64,000 nucleotides of DNA from Oceanimonas sp. GK1 (lineage in GTDB: Bacteria > Pseudomonadota > Gammaproteobacteria > Enterobacterales > Aeromonadaceae). Position numbers and translations under genes: made by a program. Location of the stretch: positions 239,501 through 303,500 of the forward strand of contig NC_016745.1 of assembly GCF_000243075.1 (NCBI RefSeq), written 5' to 3'. The notes beneath the pieces were generated by a model. That model made no database searches. It saw only the letters and a list, made by a program, of their open reading frames with translations, and was not told the DNA's origin. Below, in pieces: positions 26,825-36,663 of the stretch (positions are counted from its first letter, which is position 1; the number at the start of each line of letters is the position of its first letter).

Positions 26825-28051
26825 ATGGGCGCATCCAGACTGATTATTTCGTTCTTGCTGAGCACCGGCCTGATGGCCGGTGCTTGCGCATGGGCGGAAG
26901 ACAGCAAGGATCTGAGCAACGTCAAGGGCCAGATCAACCGCCAGCAGCAAGACATCCAGGCCCAGCAGCGAGAGCTGAAGGCCTTGCAGCAACAACTGGC
27001 GAAAGACGAAAAGGCCATTTCCAGCCTGGCCCGGGAGCTGAACCAGACCCGCCACCAGCTGAAAGACAACGAACGGGAGCTGGCCCGGCTCGACCAGGAA
27101 CACCAGTCCCTCAATCGCCAGGCCGACGAACAACGGCAACAGCTGGCGACCCAGGTGCGCGCCGCCTACCAGAACGGCCGCCACGACTACCTCAAACTGC
27201 TGCTCAACGGTCAGGACAGCAGCGACATCGACCGCCTGCTGCATTATTACGCCCACCTCAACCAGGCCCGCGCCGACGCCCTGCAACAGCTGGCCGGCCT
27301 TCGCCGGCAACTGGCCGACAACCGTCGCCAGGCCGAACAGGGTCGCACCCGGCTCGAGGAATTGCTGGCCAGCCAGCAGCAACAACAGCAGTCATTGCAG
27401 CAGCGTAAGAATGAGCGCAACCAGACCGCCAAAAAGATCAACGCGCAACTGGAGCAGGGCAACCGCCGGCTGGCCAACCTGCAGCAGGCCGCCAGCCACC
27501 TGGAGCAGCAGATCAAAATGGCCCGGGAGCGGGCCGAGCGGGAAGAACGCGCCCGGCTGGAACGGGAGCGCCGGGAACGGGAACGCCTGGCCGCAGCCAG
27601 CAATCAGGGCCGGCCGTCGGGCCACACCCCGGTGGTAGCCAAGACTCAGGGCAACTTTGGCGGCCTGGCCAAGGGCAGCCTGCCCTGGCCGCTCAAGGGC
27701 GCCCTGCTGCATCGCTTTGGCTCGGCCCGCACCAGCCAGCTTAACTGGAAAGGCCTGCTGATCGGCGCCCCCGCCGGCCGGGAAGTGAGCGCCGTGGCCA
27801 ACGGCCAGGTGGTGTATGCCGACTGGCTCAACGGCTTTGGCATGGTGATGGTCATTGACCACGGCAAGGGCTATTTAAGCCTGTACGGCCACAACCAGTC
27901 GCTGCTGCTGGGCCCGGGGGACAAGGTCAGCGCCGGCCAGGCCATTGCCCTCAGCGGGGAAAGCGGCGGCCAGGAAAAACCCGGGCTGTATTTCGAAATC
28001 CGCTACCGGGGCCAGGCCATCGATCCCCTGCCCTGGCTTCGCCGGGGGTAA
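26825..28051 (+). CDS. envC: Murein hydrolase activator EnvC
   Basis: 408 residues: signal peptide (1-24), long Gln/Arg-rich coiled coils (about 28-270), then a C-terminal LytM domain (about 300-408). The LytM metal-binding residues of active M23 peptidases are replaced (NWKGLLIG and LYFEIRY at the usual HxxxD and HxH places), as expected of EnvC, which activates the amidases AmiA/AmiB at the division site under FtsEX control. FtsEX is encoded at 43.7-45.3 kb. Confidence 0.94.
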   Translation: MGASRLIISFLLSTGLMAGACAWAEDSKDLSNVKGQINRQQQDIQAQQRELKALQQQLAKDEKAISSLARELNQTRHQLKDNERELARLDQEHQSLNRQADEQRQQLATQVRAAYQNGRHDYLKLLLNGQDSSDIDRLLHYYAHLNQARADALQQLAGLRRQLADNRRQAEQGRTRLEELLASQQQQQQSLQQRKNERNQTAKKINAQLEQGNRRLANLQQAASHLEQQIKMARERAEREERARLERERRERERLAAASNQGRPSGHTPVVAKTQGNFGGLAKGSLPWPLKGALLHRFGSARTSQLNWKGLLIGAPAGREVSAVANGQVVYADWLNGFGMVMVIDHGKGYLSLYGHNQSLLLGPGDKVSAGQAIALSGESGGQEKPGLYFEIRYRGQAIDPLPWLRRG

Positions 28052-28057
28052 GCGGTA

Positions 28058-28309
28058 TCAGGCCGTCGCCGCCTCCAGCTCGCCAATCAGCCAGAGCGCT
28101 TCTTCCCGGCTGTTGCCGCAGACATCGGCGGCGGGCTGGAAGCGGGCACACAGCGCCGGGCGTTCGGGCCGGCCGAACAGTTCACAACGCATGTCGTCCA
28201 GCAAATGGGCACAGCGTACCCCCGCCGGCTTGCCATCGGGCATGCCCGGCAGGGGGGCACTGATGCTGGGCGCAATGCAGCAGGCACCACAGTTTGGCCG
28301 GCATTCCAT
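28058..28309 (-). CDS. YkgJ-family cysteine cluster protein
   Basis: 83 residues with the cysteine pattern [11 protein letters not shown], later RCAHL, RCELF, ALCARF and DVCG, a probable metal or Fe-S binding module of unknown function. AAGGAG 7 bases upstream selects the ATG at 28309, which overlaps the chaC-like stop by one base, so the two genes are translationally linked. Convergent with envC. Confidence 0.85.
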   Translation of the reverse strand: MECRPNCGACCIAPSISAPLPGMPDGKPAGVRCAHLLDDMRCELFGRPERPALCARFQPAADVCGNSREEALWLIGELEAATA

Positions 28310-28848
28310 TAACACTCTCCTTCCACCGGCGGCAACAGCGTCGCCAGTCCGGTTACATGCTCGTCGTGCACGCCCTGACTCGCCAGCGCCTCGGCCAGCT
28401 TGAGCAGGTAGTCCCGGTTGCTGCCGCTGGGTCCGTGAGCCCCGGCTATCTGCGCCGCCATCTCCGCCAGGGGCGCCGCCCCCAAAAAAGCGGCATTGTG
28501 TTCGGTGGCGAGGTAAATCAGCCCGTCTTCGGCCGCGCCGCCTTCAAACTGTACCGCCACCCGCTCCCGCAGGTAACCGTTCTTCTCGCGCAGGTCGAGC
28601 TGGGCCAGCACCGCAGGCTCAATGCGATAGGCCATGCCGTGGCACAGGGCGCCCGGCTCGCGCACCAGGGTCGCCACCCGGCCAGGTGCTTCCGGCGTGC
28701 CACGGTGATCGTGAGAGCCCTGCCAGAACCGGCGCGCCCAGCCGTGTATCCAGGCCGGACGGCGCTCGATAAAGGGGAAGTCCGCCTTCCAGATAAGGGA
28801 GCCATAGCCAAACAGCCAAAAGCTGGGATGGCGATCGAAATGGGTCAT
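28309..28848 (-). CDS. Gamma-glutamylcyclotransferase (ChaC-like)
   Basis: About 179 residues. The signature YGSL motif in [15 protein letters not shown] and the catalytic Glu region [12 protein letters not shown] identify the ChaC branch, which degrades glutathione to 5-oxoproline and Cys-Gly. The family fits [17 protein letters not shown] as the start (28848); in-frame starts at 28881 and 28908 cannot be excluded because no strong ribosome site is seen. Divergent from panM. Confidence 0.87.
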   Translation of the reverse strand: MTHFDRHPSFWLFGYGSLIWKADFPFIERRPAWIHGWARRFWQGSHDHRGTPEAPGRVATLVREPGALCHGMAYRIEPAVLAQLDLREKNGYLRERVAVQFEGGAAEDGLIYLATEHNAAFLGAAPLAEMAAQIAGAHGPSGSNRDYLLKLAEALASQGVHDEHVTGLATLLPPVEGEC

Positions 28849-28988
28849 GGCGCTATTCTGCGCCCGGGTGTCGAAACTCATGAAATTCATCGCGGTGAAA
28901 AATACCACGTCATAATGCCGCCGGACGGCCCGTTTGTCGAACCGGGAGCGTGGTAGAATATCGGCTTTTATGGCTAAGGAGCGGCACC

Positions 28989-29360
28989 ATGCGCCTCACC
29001 GTACATCATCTCACTCAACTGCCCGATCAGCACAGTGCCCATGCAGCGCACATTCTGCAGGGCCAGCCCCTGCCCGCAGATCAGCCGTTTTTGCTGGCCA
29101 CCTTTAACGACCGGGCCGTGGCCCTGGCCTGGCGCCGGCACGAGCGCATCGGCTTTTTCGCAGTGCGCGACATCACCCGCCGCCGGGGCGTGGGCAGCGA
29201 GCTGTTGCGCCGGCTGGCAGAAGAAGCCAGGGCTGAGGGGCTGACCCGGCTTGAGCTGGATCTCGCCCAGGCGCCCGCCGCTGAAGTGGACAGCCTGGTG
29301 GCTTTTTTCAGTGCCCGTGGCTTTGCGCAAAAGGACGGAGTGCTAAGCTGTTCCCTGTAA
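28989..29360 (+). CDS. panM: PanD regulatory factor / GNAT acetyltransferase-like
   Basis: 123 residues, GNAT fold. The acetyl-CoA loop VRDITRRRGVGSELLRRL closely parallels the E. coli PanM/PanZ loop, as does the N-terminus (MRLTVHHLTQL). PanM promotes self-cleavage of aspartate decarboxylase PanD and senses CoA. AAGGAG 8 bases before the ATG supports this start. It precedes fumC by 30 bases. Confidence 0.82.
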   Translation: MRLTVHHLTQLPDQHSAHAAHILQGQPLPADQPFLLATFNDRAVALAWRRHERIGFFAVRDITRRRGVGSELLRRLAEEARAEGLTRLELDLAQAPAAEVDSLVAFFSARGFAQKDGVLSCSL

Positions 29361-29390
29361 CCTGAGGCTCTGAAACAGAGGGGAACGAGC

Positions 29391-30767
29391 ATGAAAACAC
29401 GCATCGAACGGGATTCCATGGGCGAGATCGAGGTGCCGGCCAAGGCGCTGTACGGTGCCCAGACCCAGCGCGCCATCAACAACTTCCCCATTTCGGGCCA
29501 GCCCCTGCCGGCGGCCTTTATTCATGCGGTGGCCCTGCTCAAGGCCGCCTGCGCCCACGCCAACAGCGATCTGGACCGGCTGGGCCAGGACAAGGCCGAC
29601 GCCATACTGCACGCGGTCCACAGCGTGATCGCCGGCGAACACGACGATGCCTTTCCGGTGGACGTGTTCCAGACCGGCTCCGGCACCAGTACCAACATGA
29701 ACGTCAACGAGGTGCTGGCCCACCTGGCAAGCCAGCACCTGGGCCAGCCGGTGCACCCCAACGACGACGTCAACATGGGCCAGAGCTCCAACGACGTTAT
29801 CCCGTCCGCCATTCACGTCAGCGCCGCCCTCGCTTTCAGCCGGGAGCTGCTGCCGGCCCTGTATCAGCTGGAGCAGACCCTGCTCGGCAAGGGTGAGCAA
29901 CTGCAGGCCAAGGTGAAAACCGGCCGCACGCACCTGATGGACGCCATGCCCCTGCGCTTTGACCAGGAGCTGGGCGGCTGGGCCACCCAGGTGCAGTATG
30001 GCCGCGACCGGCTGCAGGGCATGCAGAGCCGGCTGCAGCAACTGGCCCTGGGGGGCACCGCCATCGGCACCGGCATCAACGCCGATCCGCGCCAGGCCCA
30101 ACTGGCCTGTGACTACCTCAACCGCCACACCGGGCTCGACTTCTGCCCGGCGGAAGACTACTTCTACGGGCTGAGCTGCCAGGACACAGCGGTGGAGCTG
30201 TCGGGCCAGCTTAAAACCCTGGCGGTGGCGCTGATGAAAATCGCCAACGATCTGCGCTGGATGAACTCGGGCCCGCTCACCGGCCTGGCGGAAATTCAGC
30301 TGCCGGCGCTGCAACCGGGCTCCTCCATCATGCCCGGCAAGGTCAACCCTGTGGTGCCCGAGGCGGTGGCCATGGTGGCGGCCCAGGTGATCGGCCTGGA
30401 TGCGGCCAATACGGTGGCGGGGCAGTCGGGCAACTTTCAGCTCAATGTGATGCTGCCGCTGGTGGCCAGCAACCTGCTGACCATGATCCGGCTGCTGGCC
30501 AACAGTGCGCCGCTGCTGGCCGAAGTCATCGACGGCTTTACCGTCAACGAATCCCACCTCAATGAAAACCTGGCCCGCAATCCCATACTGGTGACGGCGC
30601 TGAACCCGGTGATCGGCTATGCCAAGGCGGCGGACATCGCCAAAAAGGCCTATGCGGAATGCCGCCCCATTCTGGAGGTGGCACTGGAGGAAACCGAGCT
30701 GTCCGAAGCCGAGCTGCGCGAACTGCTGGACCCGGCCGCGCTGACTCGGGGCAGCCAGCGGGGCTAA
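29391..30767 (+). CDS. fumC: Fumarate hydratase, class II
   Basis: 458 residues, iron-independent homotetrameric fumarase of the TCA cycle. Signatures: TGSGTSTNMNVNEV, MGQSSNDVIPSAIHV, GRTHLMDAMPL (catalytic His) and the SS loop GSSIMPGKVNPV. Class II fumarases usually serve under oxidative or iron-limiting conditions. Repeat copy 2 follows the stop. Confidence 0.96.
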   Translation: MKTRIERDSMGEIEVPAKALYGAQTQRAINNFPISGQPLPAAFIHAVALLKAACAHANSDLDRLGQDKADAILHAVHSVIAGEHDDAFPVDVFQTGSGTSTNMNVNEVLAHLASQHLGQPVHPNDDVNMGQSSNDVIPSAIHVSAALAFSRELLPALYQLEQTLLGKGEQLQAKVKTGRTHLMDAMPLRFDQELGGWATQVQYGRDRLQGMQSRLQQLALGGTAIGTGINADPRQAQLACDYLNRHTGLDFCPAEDYFYGLSCQDTAVELSGQLKTLAVALMKIANDLRWMNSGPLTGLAEIQLPALQPGSSIMPGKVNPVVPEAVAMVAAQVIGLDAANTVAGQSGNFQLNVMLPLVASNLLTMIRLLANSAPLLAEVIDGFTVNESHLNENLARNPILVTALNPVIGYAKAADIAKKAYAECRPILEVALEETELSEAELRELLDPAALTRGSQRG

Positions 30768-30780
30768 ATAATACATCTTC

Positions 30781-31061
30781 GGCACCGTGCGCTACGTCGG
30801 ACAGAGGGCACTACTTCGCCGGCACGCCGTAAACCCTTCCGTGGGGGCTCCGCTGCGCCTTCCCTGGCGCAGAGGGCACGGCGAAGCAGACACCCTTTGC
30901 CCTCCTTGGGGCACTCGGCGCTGACTGACCGCATACAGGCAGCGTCGATGTTGCCCGAAGCAGCAGTGGGGATTGCCGTAGCCGACCGTCAAATGCCATG
31001 AATGGCATTTGACGAGCATCCCAGGGAAGGGCTCGAAGCGTGTCGTGAAGTGCAACCGCAC
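30781..31061 (-). repeat. Dispersed repeat copy 2 (uninterrupted, inverted)
   Basis: Between fumC and the cryptochrome gene there are about 350 non-coding bases, nearly all repeat. Read on the minus strand the blocks follow the same order as copies 1 and 3: GACACGCTTC, a 28-base palindrome (13-bp arms CGTCAAATGCCAT/ATGGCATTTGACG at 30987-31014, 2-base centre), GGCAATCCCCACTG, CAAAGGGTGTCTGC, TGCGCCAGG...GCGCA, CGGCGTGCCGGCGAAG. Function unknown. Confidence 0.75.
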
Positions 31062-31115
31062 TGCTGTTTCGCACGGCAGTCATTCTCAGCAACCTGTGAC
31101 TAAGACAGGTGATGC

Positions 31116-32465
31116 CTACAGCGTCCTGAGCGGCACCAGAGGGGCCGGGTAATTCAGCAATTGCTCGCCGCGCTGATGGGCTTCCACTTGCGTCAGGGTC
31201 ACCGGGCCCAACTCGGGCAGCCACTGGTGCAGGTGGGTCAGTTCGGGGTCGTACTGGCGCCACTGGCGGTGCGGGTTGAAGAGACGGCCGTGACGGGGAT
31301 CGTGACCGGCGCCGGCAATGTAGGCCCAGTTGCCCCAATTGCTGGCCACGTCGAAGTCCAGCAGATGCTGCTCAAAAAAGCGCGCCCCCAGGCACCAGTC
31401 CAGCCCCAGCTCGTGAATAAAACAGCTGGCCAGGTTCTGCCGCAGGCGATTGGAGCAAAATCCCGTGGCCATCAGCTCTTTTAAGCCCGCATCTATCATG
31501 GGCCAGCCGGTGCGCGCCTCACACCATGCCTGCCAGTATTCAGCATTAAACACACCCGGCCCCGCCTTGCCGGTCAGGCCACCGGCCGCAAACAACTGGC
31601 TGCCATGCACCCGCAGTGACCAGTGAAAATACTCCCGCCACAGCAGCTCAAAGCGCAGCCAGTAACTGTGCTCGTCACTGCCCCACTGCTGTTCGTACTC
31701 AAGGATTTGCTGCCAGACTTCCCGAGGCGACAGGCAGCCCCAGGCCAGCGCCGCACTGAGGTGACTGGAAAAATAACGGCCGGCAAGATCATTGCGGCTG
31801 GCCTTGTAATGGGCCAGCGCTCTCTGTTCAAACAGATAATGCTGCAGCCAGGCCCGGGCATGAGTTTCGCCGCCTTGCCAGGCAGGATGGGCCAGCTCTG
31901 CTGGTGTGACCGGCCAGTCGATACCAGTGGTTAAGGGACACGCCGCCGCTCGCAACCGGCTGACGTCAGCCGCCGCTTGTGGTGCCGGCACCGGCCAAGC
32001 CGGGACTTTTTCCACTTTTTTGCGAAAACCAGTAAAACTGGCAGGAAACTTTTTAAACAAGGGTGCTATCTGCTCAGGCTCAAACAGCGGCTGAGCTTCC
32101 ACCGTATGCACCTTTACGCCGGCATCACACAACCGGGCCAGCCAGCCGGCTTCTTCCGGCGCCTGCGCCGCATGAGTCACCAGCTCAAAGGGCTGCAGGC
32201 GATGCCAGGCCAGCAGCAACTCGACCGGCTCGCCCTGCAACAGAGTGAGTGGAAACGGGGCCAGCCGTGCGCTTAAATCCGCCAGTGCCTGCTGCAGATA
32301 CGCCGCCTTGGCAGCACCCAGCCGGTGCAGCCCGGCGGCATCGGTGGTTAGCCAGTGCGCCGGCAGGATAAACACTGCCGCCGTCTTGCCCTGATAATCC
32401 GCCAGTGCCTGCCAGCCGGCATGATCGTCCAGCCGTAAATCGTTGCGTAACCACAGCAGCCGCAT
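31116..32465 (-). CDS. DASH-family cryptochrome / photolyase
   Basis: 449 residues. An N-terminal photolyase alpha/beta domain (LLWLRNDLRLDDHAGW) binds an antenna cofactor, and a C-terminal helical FAD domain has LLWREYFHWSLRVHG, GFCSNRLRQNLASCF and FDVASNWGNWAYIAG. FTGFRKKVEK in the linker and the late motifs point to CRY-DASH, which repairs cyclobutane dimers mainly in single-stranded DNA and may signal blue light. GGGAG upstream supports the ATG at 32465. The phnS terminator T tract ends 13 bases before the start. Confidence 0.88.
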   Translation of the reverse strand: MRLLWLRNDLRLDDHAGWQALADYQGKTAAVFILPAHWLTTDAAGLHRLGAAKAAYLQQALADLSARLAPFPLTLLQGEPVELLLAWHRLQPFELVTHAAQAPEEAGWLARLCDAGVKVHTVEAQPLFEPEQIAPLFKKFPASFTGFRKKVEKVPAWPVPAPQAAADVSRLRAAACPLTTGIDWPVTPAELAHPAWQGGETHARAWLQHYLFEQRALAHYKASRNDLAGRYFSSHLSAALAWGCLSPREVWQQILEYEQQWGSDEHSYWLRFELLWREYFHWSLRVHGSQLFAAGGLTGKAGPGVFNAEYWQAWCEARTGWPMIDAGLKELMATGFCSNRLRQNLASCFIHELGLDWCLGARFFEQHLLDFDVASNWGNWAYIAGAGHDPRHGRLFNPHRQWRQYDPELTHLHQWLPELGPVTLTQVEAHQRGEQLLNYPAPLVPLRTL

Positions 32466-32478
32466 GGCTTTCTCCCAT

Positions 32479-32507
32479 AAAAAAAGCGCCCGGTACGCTG
32501 ACCGGGC
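32479..32507 (-). terminator. Intrinsic terminator after phnS, abutting the cryptochrome start
   Basis: GCCCGGT...ACCGGGC stem followed by GC and seven T residues on the minus strand. The T tract runs into the leader of the cryptochrome gene. Confidence 0.8.
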
Positions 32508-32533
32508 TTCGCATGGCTGTCGTTCACTGCTGC

Positions 32534-33547
32534 CTACTTGGCTTCGCTCTTGCCGTCGTAGCGCCGCTGCCATTCGGCCAGAATGGCCTCGCGCTGCCCC
32601 GCCGCCCAGGCGAAGTCGTTGTCGATCATCACCTTAGCCGGCTCTTTCGGGAAGTACGGCACCGGCTGGGCCACCCCCGGCAGTCCCACCACCGCAAAGC
32701 TCTGGTTATACAGCTCGTTGGCTTGGCGGGTCACGGCGAAGTCCAGCAGCTTTTGCGCCGCCGCCTGCTGGTCGGTGCCCTTGACCATGGCCGCGGCTTC
32801 CATTTCCCAGCCCACCCCTTCGGTGGGGAAAATCAGCTCCAGGGGCGCCCCCTGCTGTTTGAGGCTGGCCCCCCGGTAGGCCATCGAAATACCAATGGTT
32901 GCTTCACCCGAGGCCGCCTGCACGCAGGGCTTGGATCCGGAGTGAGTGTAGTTGGCGATGTTCTGGTGCAGACCATCCATGTAGGCCCAGCCCTGCTCTT
33001 CACCAAACTGCTGCAGCCAGGCCGACACATCGAGAAAGCCGGTGCCGCTGGAAGCCGGATTGGGCATCACGATATGGCCTTTATATTCCGCTTTGGTCAG
33101 GTCCTGCCAGCTGGTGGGTGGCGTCAGGCCGTGCTTTTCGGCTTCGATGGTGTTGTAACAAATCACCCCCAGCCAGGCATTCATGCCAACCCAGTGCGGC
33201 GTGTCGCGCAGGTCACGAAACTCCGGCGACAGCTTTTCCAGACCGGCCGGCGCATAAGGTGCCAGCATGCCGTGTTGATCCATCAGCATCAGGCTGGTGG
33301 CGGCCAGTCCCCAAATCACGTCGGCCTGGGGGTTTTCCTTTTCCGCCAGCAGGCGGGCGGTGATAATGCCGGTGGAATCCCGCACCCAGCGAATGGCAAT
33401 GTCCGGGTTTTCCTGCTCAAAGGCGGCCTGATACGCCTTCAACTGATCCAGCTCCAGCGCGGTGTAGACGGTCAGCTCGGTCTTGGCCTGGGCGCCGGCG
33501 GCGGCCAGGGTCAGCAGCAGGGCCAGGGGGGTCTTCTTCAGCATCAT
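32534..33547 (-). CDS. phnS: 2-aminoethylphosphonate ABC transporter substrate-binding protein
   Basis: About 337 residues: signal peptide (MMLKKTPLALLLTLAAAGAQA), then a type-II periplasmic-binding fold (ELTVYTALELDQLKAYQAAF, GMNAWLGVICYN, ASSGTGFLDVSAWLQ). It belongs to the Fe3+/AEP-type binding protein family, and its place beside phnX and phnW identifies AEP as the ligand. Start at 33547 or 33544 (adjacent ATGs); GGAG lies 5 bases before the first. A terminator separates it from phnX and it has its own palindromic operator. Confidence 0.88.
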   Translation of the reverse strand: MMLKKTPLALLLTLAAAGAQAKTELTVYTALELDQLKAYQAAFEQENPDIAIRWVRDSTGIITARLLAEKENPQADVIWGLAATSLMLMDQHGMLAPYAPAGLEKLSPEFRDLRDTPHWVGMNAWLGVICYNTIEAEKHGLTPPTSWQDLTKAEYKGHIVMPNPASSGTGFLDVSAWLQQFGEEQGWAYMDGLHQNIANYTHSGSKPCVQAASGEATIGISMAYRGASLKQQGAPLELIFPTEGVGWEMEAAAMVKGTDQQAAAQKLLDFAVTRQANELYNQSFAVVGLPGVAQPVPYFPKEPAKVMIDNDFAWAAGQREAILAEWQRRYDGKSEAK

Positions 33548-33557
33548 TTTTCTCCAA

Positions 33558-33571
33558 TTGGTATATACCAA
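33558..33571. promoter_or_regulatory. Putative PhnR operator upstream of phnS
   Basis: TTGGTATATACCAA, a perfect 14-bp palindrome 10 bases upstream of the start. It has the GT-N-TA-N-AC core known for HutC-type GntR regulators. Confidence 0.6.
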
Positions 33572-33660
33572 AAAACAAACCCAGCTTAAAAGTGACGCAT
33601 GACAGGCCGGTGACAGTTCCGTGAAAAAACCGGGTCTTCGCGCCGGCGCCGGTCAACAAA

Positions 33661-33690
33661 AAACGGCCGGGCAAGCCCGGCCGTTTTTTT
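33661..33690 (-). terminator. Terminator between phnX and phnS
   Basis: AACGGCCGGG-CTTG-CCCGGCCGTT with T tracts on both sides. On the minus strand it ends the phnWX transcript, so phnS is a separate unit. Confidence 0.88.
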
Positions 33691-33712
33691 GCTTTTTACC
33701 TTTCATCCGCCC

Positions 33713-34543
<831 letters not shown>

Positions 34544-34557
34544 TGTGGTTTCCTCAT

Positions 34558-35652
34558 TTACCAGAAAATGACGTCTTCAATGGCCGCCAGCAGGCCGGCC
34601 ACATCCTGTTGATACACTTCGCCGATGGTGCCGATGCGAAAGCAGTCCACCGCCGACACCTTGCCCGGATAAATCACGTAACCCCGCTCCTTCAGGCCCG
34701 AATAGAAACGCTTGAAGTCATAAGCGGGGCTGGTGGGCGCGGCAAACACTGTGATAATGGGCGACTGCCAGTCCCGTGCCACCAGCGGCTCAAAACCCAG
34801 CCGCTCCATGCCGGCCACCAGGGCGCGCTGGTTGCCTTGATAGCGCTGATGACGGGCGGCCACGCCCCCTTCCCGCTCCAGCTCGGTCAGCGCCTGGGCA
34901 AAGGCACGCACCACATGGGTCGGCGAGGTAAAGCGCCACTTGCCACCCTGGCGCTCCATGCACTGCCACTGGTCGAACAGGTCCAGGCTGACCGAACGGG
35001 CTTGCCCCTCGCACTGCGCCATGGCCGCTTCCCGGGCGATAATGAAACTGAAGCCGGGCACGCCCTGAATGCATTTATTGGCGCTGGAGATCAGAAAGTC
35101 GATGGCCAGTTCGCCCACCTCCATGGGCACACCGCCAAAGGAGCTCATGGCGTCCACAATCAGGGTCTTGCCCGCCTGTTTGGCCGCTCCGCACAGCTCG
35201 GCCAATGGGTTAAGAATGCCGGTGGTGGTTTCACAGTGCACAAAGGCCACGTGGCTGATGGCCGCGTCCGCCGCCAGTGCCCGGGTCAGCAACCCGGCGG
35301 ACAGCGGCTCGGTCTCCGCCACGTCCACGGTAGCCAGGTTCAGTCCCAGGCAACGGGCGATATCGGCCATGCGCCGGCCATAGGCACCGTTGCTCAGCAC
35401 CAGCAGCTTGCCCTCGGCCGGAACCGCCGAGCCCAGCACCGACTCCACGCCGGCGGTGCCGCTGCCCTGCATCAGCACACTGGTATAACCAGGCTGACGG
35501 GTGGCCAAACGCACCAGCTGGCGGCGAATAGGCTGCACCACGCCCTGGTTGTAGTCGTCGTCCCAGGTACACCAGTCCTTCATCATGGCGTCGCGCACGG
35601 TGGCGGAGGTGGACAGGGGGCCGGGGGTCAGCAGCAGATAGGGATTGTTCAC
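34558..35652 (-). CDS. phnW: 2-aminoethylphosphonate--pyruvate transaminase
   Basis: 364 residues, PLP fold type I. The PLP-binding Lys193 is in [15 protein letters not shown], with the cofactor Asp in [11 protein letters not shown]. It converts AEP and pyruvate to phosphonoacetaldehyde and alanine. I choose the GTG at 35652, which gives [12 protein letters not shown] as in family members and has AGGAG 5-6 bases upstream; the longer open frame to 35874 is not supported. First gene of phnWX, with an operator just ahead of the ribosome site. Confidence 0.94.
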   Translation of the reverse strand: MNNPYLLLTPGPLSTSATVRDAMMKDWCTWDDDYNQGVVQPIRRQLVRLATRQPGYTSVLMQGSGTAGVESVLGSAVPAEGKLLVLSNGAYGRRMADIARCLGLNLATVDVAETEPLSAGLLTRALAADAAISHVAFVHCETTTGILNPLAELCGAAKQAGKTLIVDAMSSFGGVPMEVGELAIDFLISSANKCIQGVPGFSFIIAREAAMAQCEGQARSVSLDLFDQWQCMERQGGKWRFTSPTHVVRAFAQALTELEREGGVAARHQRYQGNQRALVAGMERLGFEPLVARDWQSPIITVFAAPTSPAYDFKRFYSGLKERGYVIYPGKVSAVDCFRIGTIGEVYQQDVAGLLAAIEDVIFW

Positions 35653-35661
35653 GTTTACTCC

Positions 35662-35673
35662 TGGTATATACCA
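35662..35673. promoter_or_regulatory. Putative PhnR operator upstream of phnW
   Basis: TGGTATATACCA, identical in its core to the phnS site, 9 bases from the start codon and probably overlapping the transcription start. Confidence 0.6.
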
Positions 35674-35866
35674 AACTTGCAAACACGATAGACGCCCCAC
35701 CGACACGGAGCAAGACGGCAAGCCCCACTGCAATAAAAAATTCATCTGCCACGGGCCTGTGCATCCCCGCCGGCAGGAGTAATAATGGCAACAGATTTCA
35801 ATGCGTTGACGACGACCACAGCGCCCCTGCAACAACGCAAGTGGTGTAGTCCATATGGAAGGAACA

Positions 35867-36568
35867 ATGACCAAACCCCACTACCAGCAGATCAGCGACA
35901 GCATAGAGGCCCAGATCCGCAGCGGCGCCCTGCTCGCCAACAGCAAGCTGCCCTCGGAGCGCCAGCTGAGCGATGCCTTCGCCACCACCCGGGTCACCCT
36001 GCGCGAAGCCCTGTCCCGGCTCGAAGGCAAGGGCCTGATCTACCGCGCCAACCGCCGGGGCTGGTATATCACCCCGGGCCGCATCAACTACAACCCGACC
36101 CAGCGTCTGCCGTTCAACGAAGTGGTTTCCGGTCAGGGCCGCCACCCCGACACTCAAGTGCTGGCCCGTCAACTGACCCCGGCCGAGCCGGCGGTGCATA
36201 AGGCACTGGGGCTGGCGCCCCTGACCCCGCTGCACCGGGTACGCCGGCTGCGCTCCATCGATGGCCATGCCGTGCTGCTGGAGGAAAACCACCTGGATCC
36301 GGCCCGCTTTCCCGGCCTGGAGCGGCACGATCTGAGCCGCTCTCTGACCCGGCTGTTCGAGCAGGAATACGGCGTGCGCATCGCCACCATGGAGCTCAAT
36401 ATGTATCCGCTGGCGCTGGATGAGGAACGGGCTCAGGCCCTGGGCGTGGCCACCGGTGCGGCCGCCCTGTTTATCAGCCGGCTGTCCCGGGATGAAGAAG
36501 GCAGGGTGATCGAGCTGGACTGGGAATACTGGCGCCACGACGCCCTCAATATTCAATTGTCGGTGTGA
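35867..36568 (+). CDS. phnR: GntR/HutC-family regulator of AEP metabolism
   Basis: About 233 residues: winged HTH ([20 protein letters not shown], about 25-70) and a UTRA ligand domain (about 90-230) with [26 protein letters not shown] upstream favours the ATG at 35867; another ATG lies 12 bases earlier. Divergent from phnW and upstream of phnT. HutC-type proteins bind GT-N-TA-N-AC palindromes, found before phnW, phnS and phnT. Confidence 0.88.
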   Translation: MTKPHYQQISDSIEAQIRSGALLANSKLPSERQLSDAFATTRVTLREALSRLEGKGLIYRANRRGWYITPGRINYNPTQRLPFNEVVSGQGRHPDTQVLARQLTPAEPAVHKALGLAPLTPLHRVRRLRSIDGHAVLLEENHLDPARFPGLERHDLSRSLTRLFEQEYGVRIATMELNMYPLALDEERAQALGVATGAAALFISRLSRDEEGRVIELDWEYWRHDALNIQLSV

Positions 36569-36635
36569 GCAGGGACATGGCTTTTTCAATAAAGTGTCAC
36601 ACCATCGTCACATAGACTTTGTAGATTGCTCGAAA

Positions 36636-36649
36636 CTGGTCTAAACCAG
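36636..36649. promoter_or_regulatory. Putative PhnR operator upstream of phnT
   Basis: CTGGTCTAAACCAG, a variant of the phnS/phnW palindrome that keeps GT-N-TA-N-AC, 14 bases before the phnT start. Confidence 0.5.
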
Positions 36650-36663
36650 ATGAGGGTAATCTG

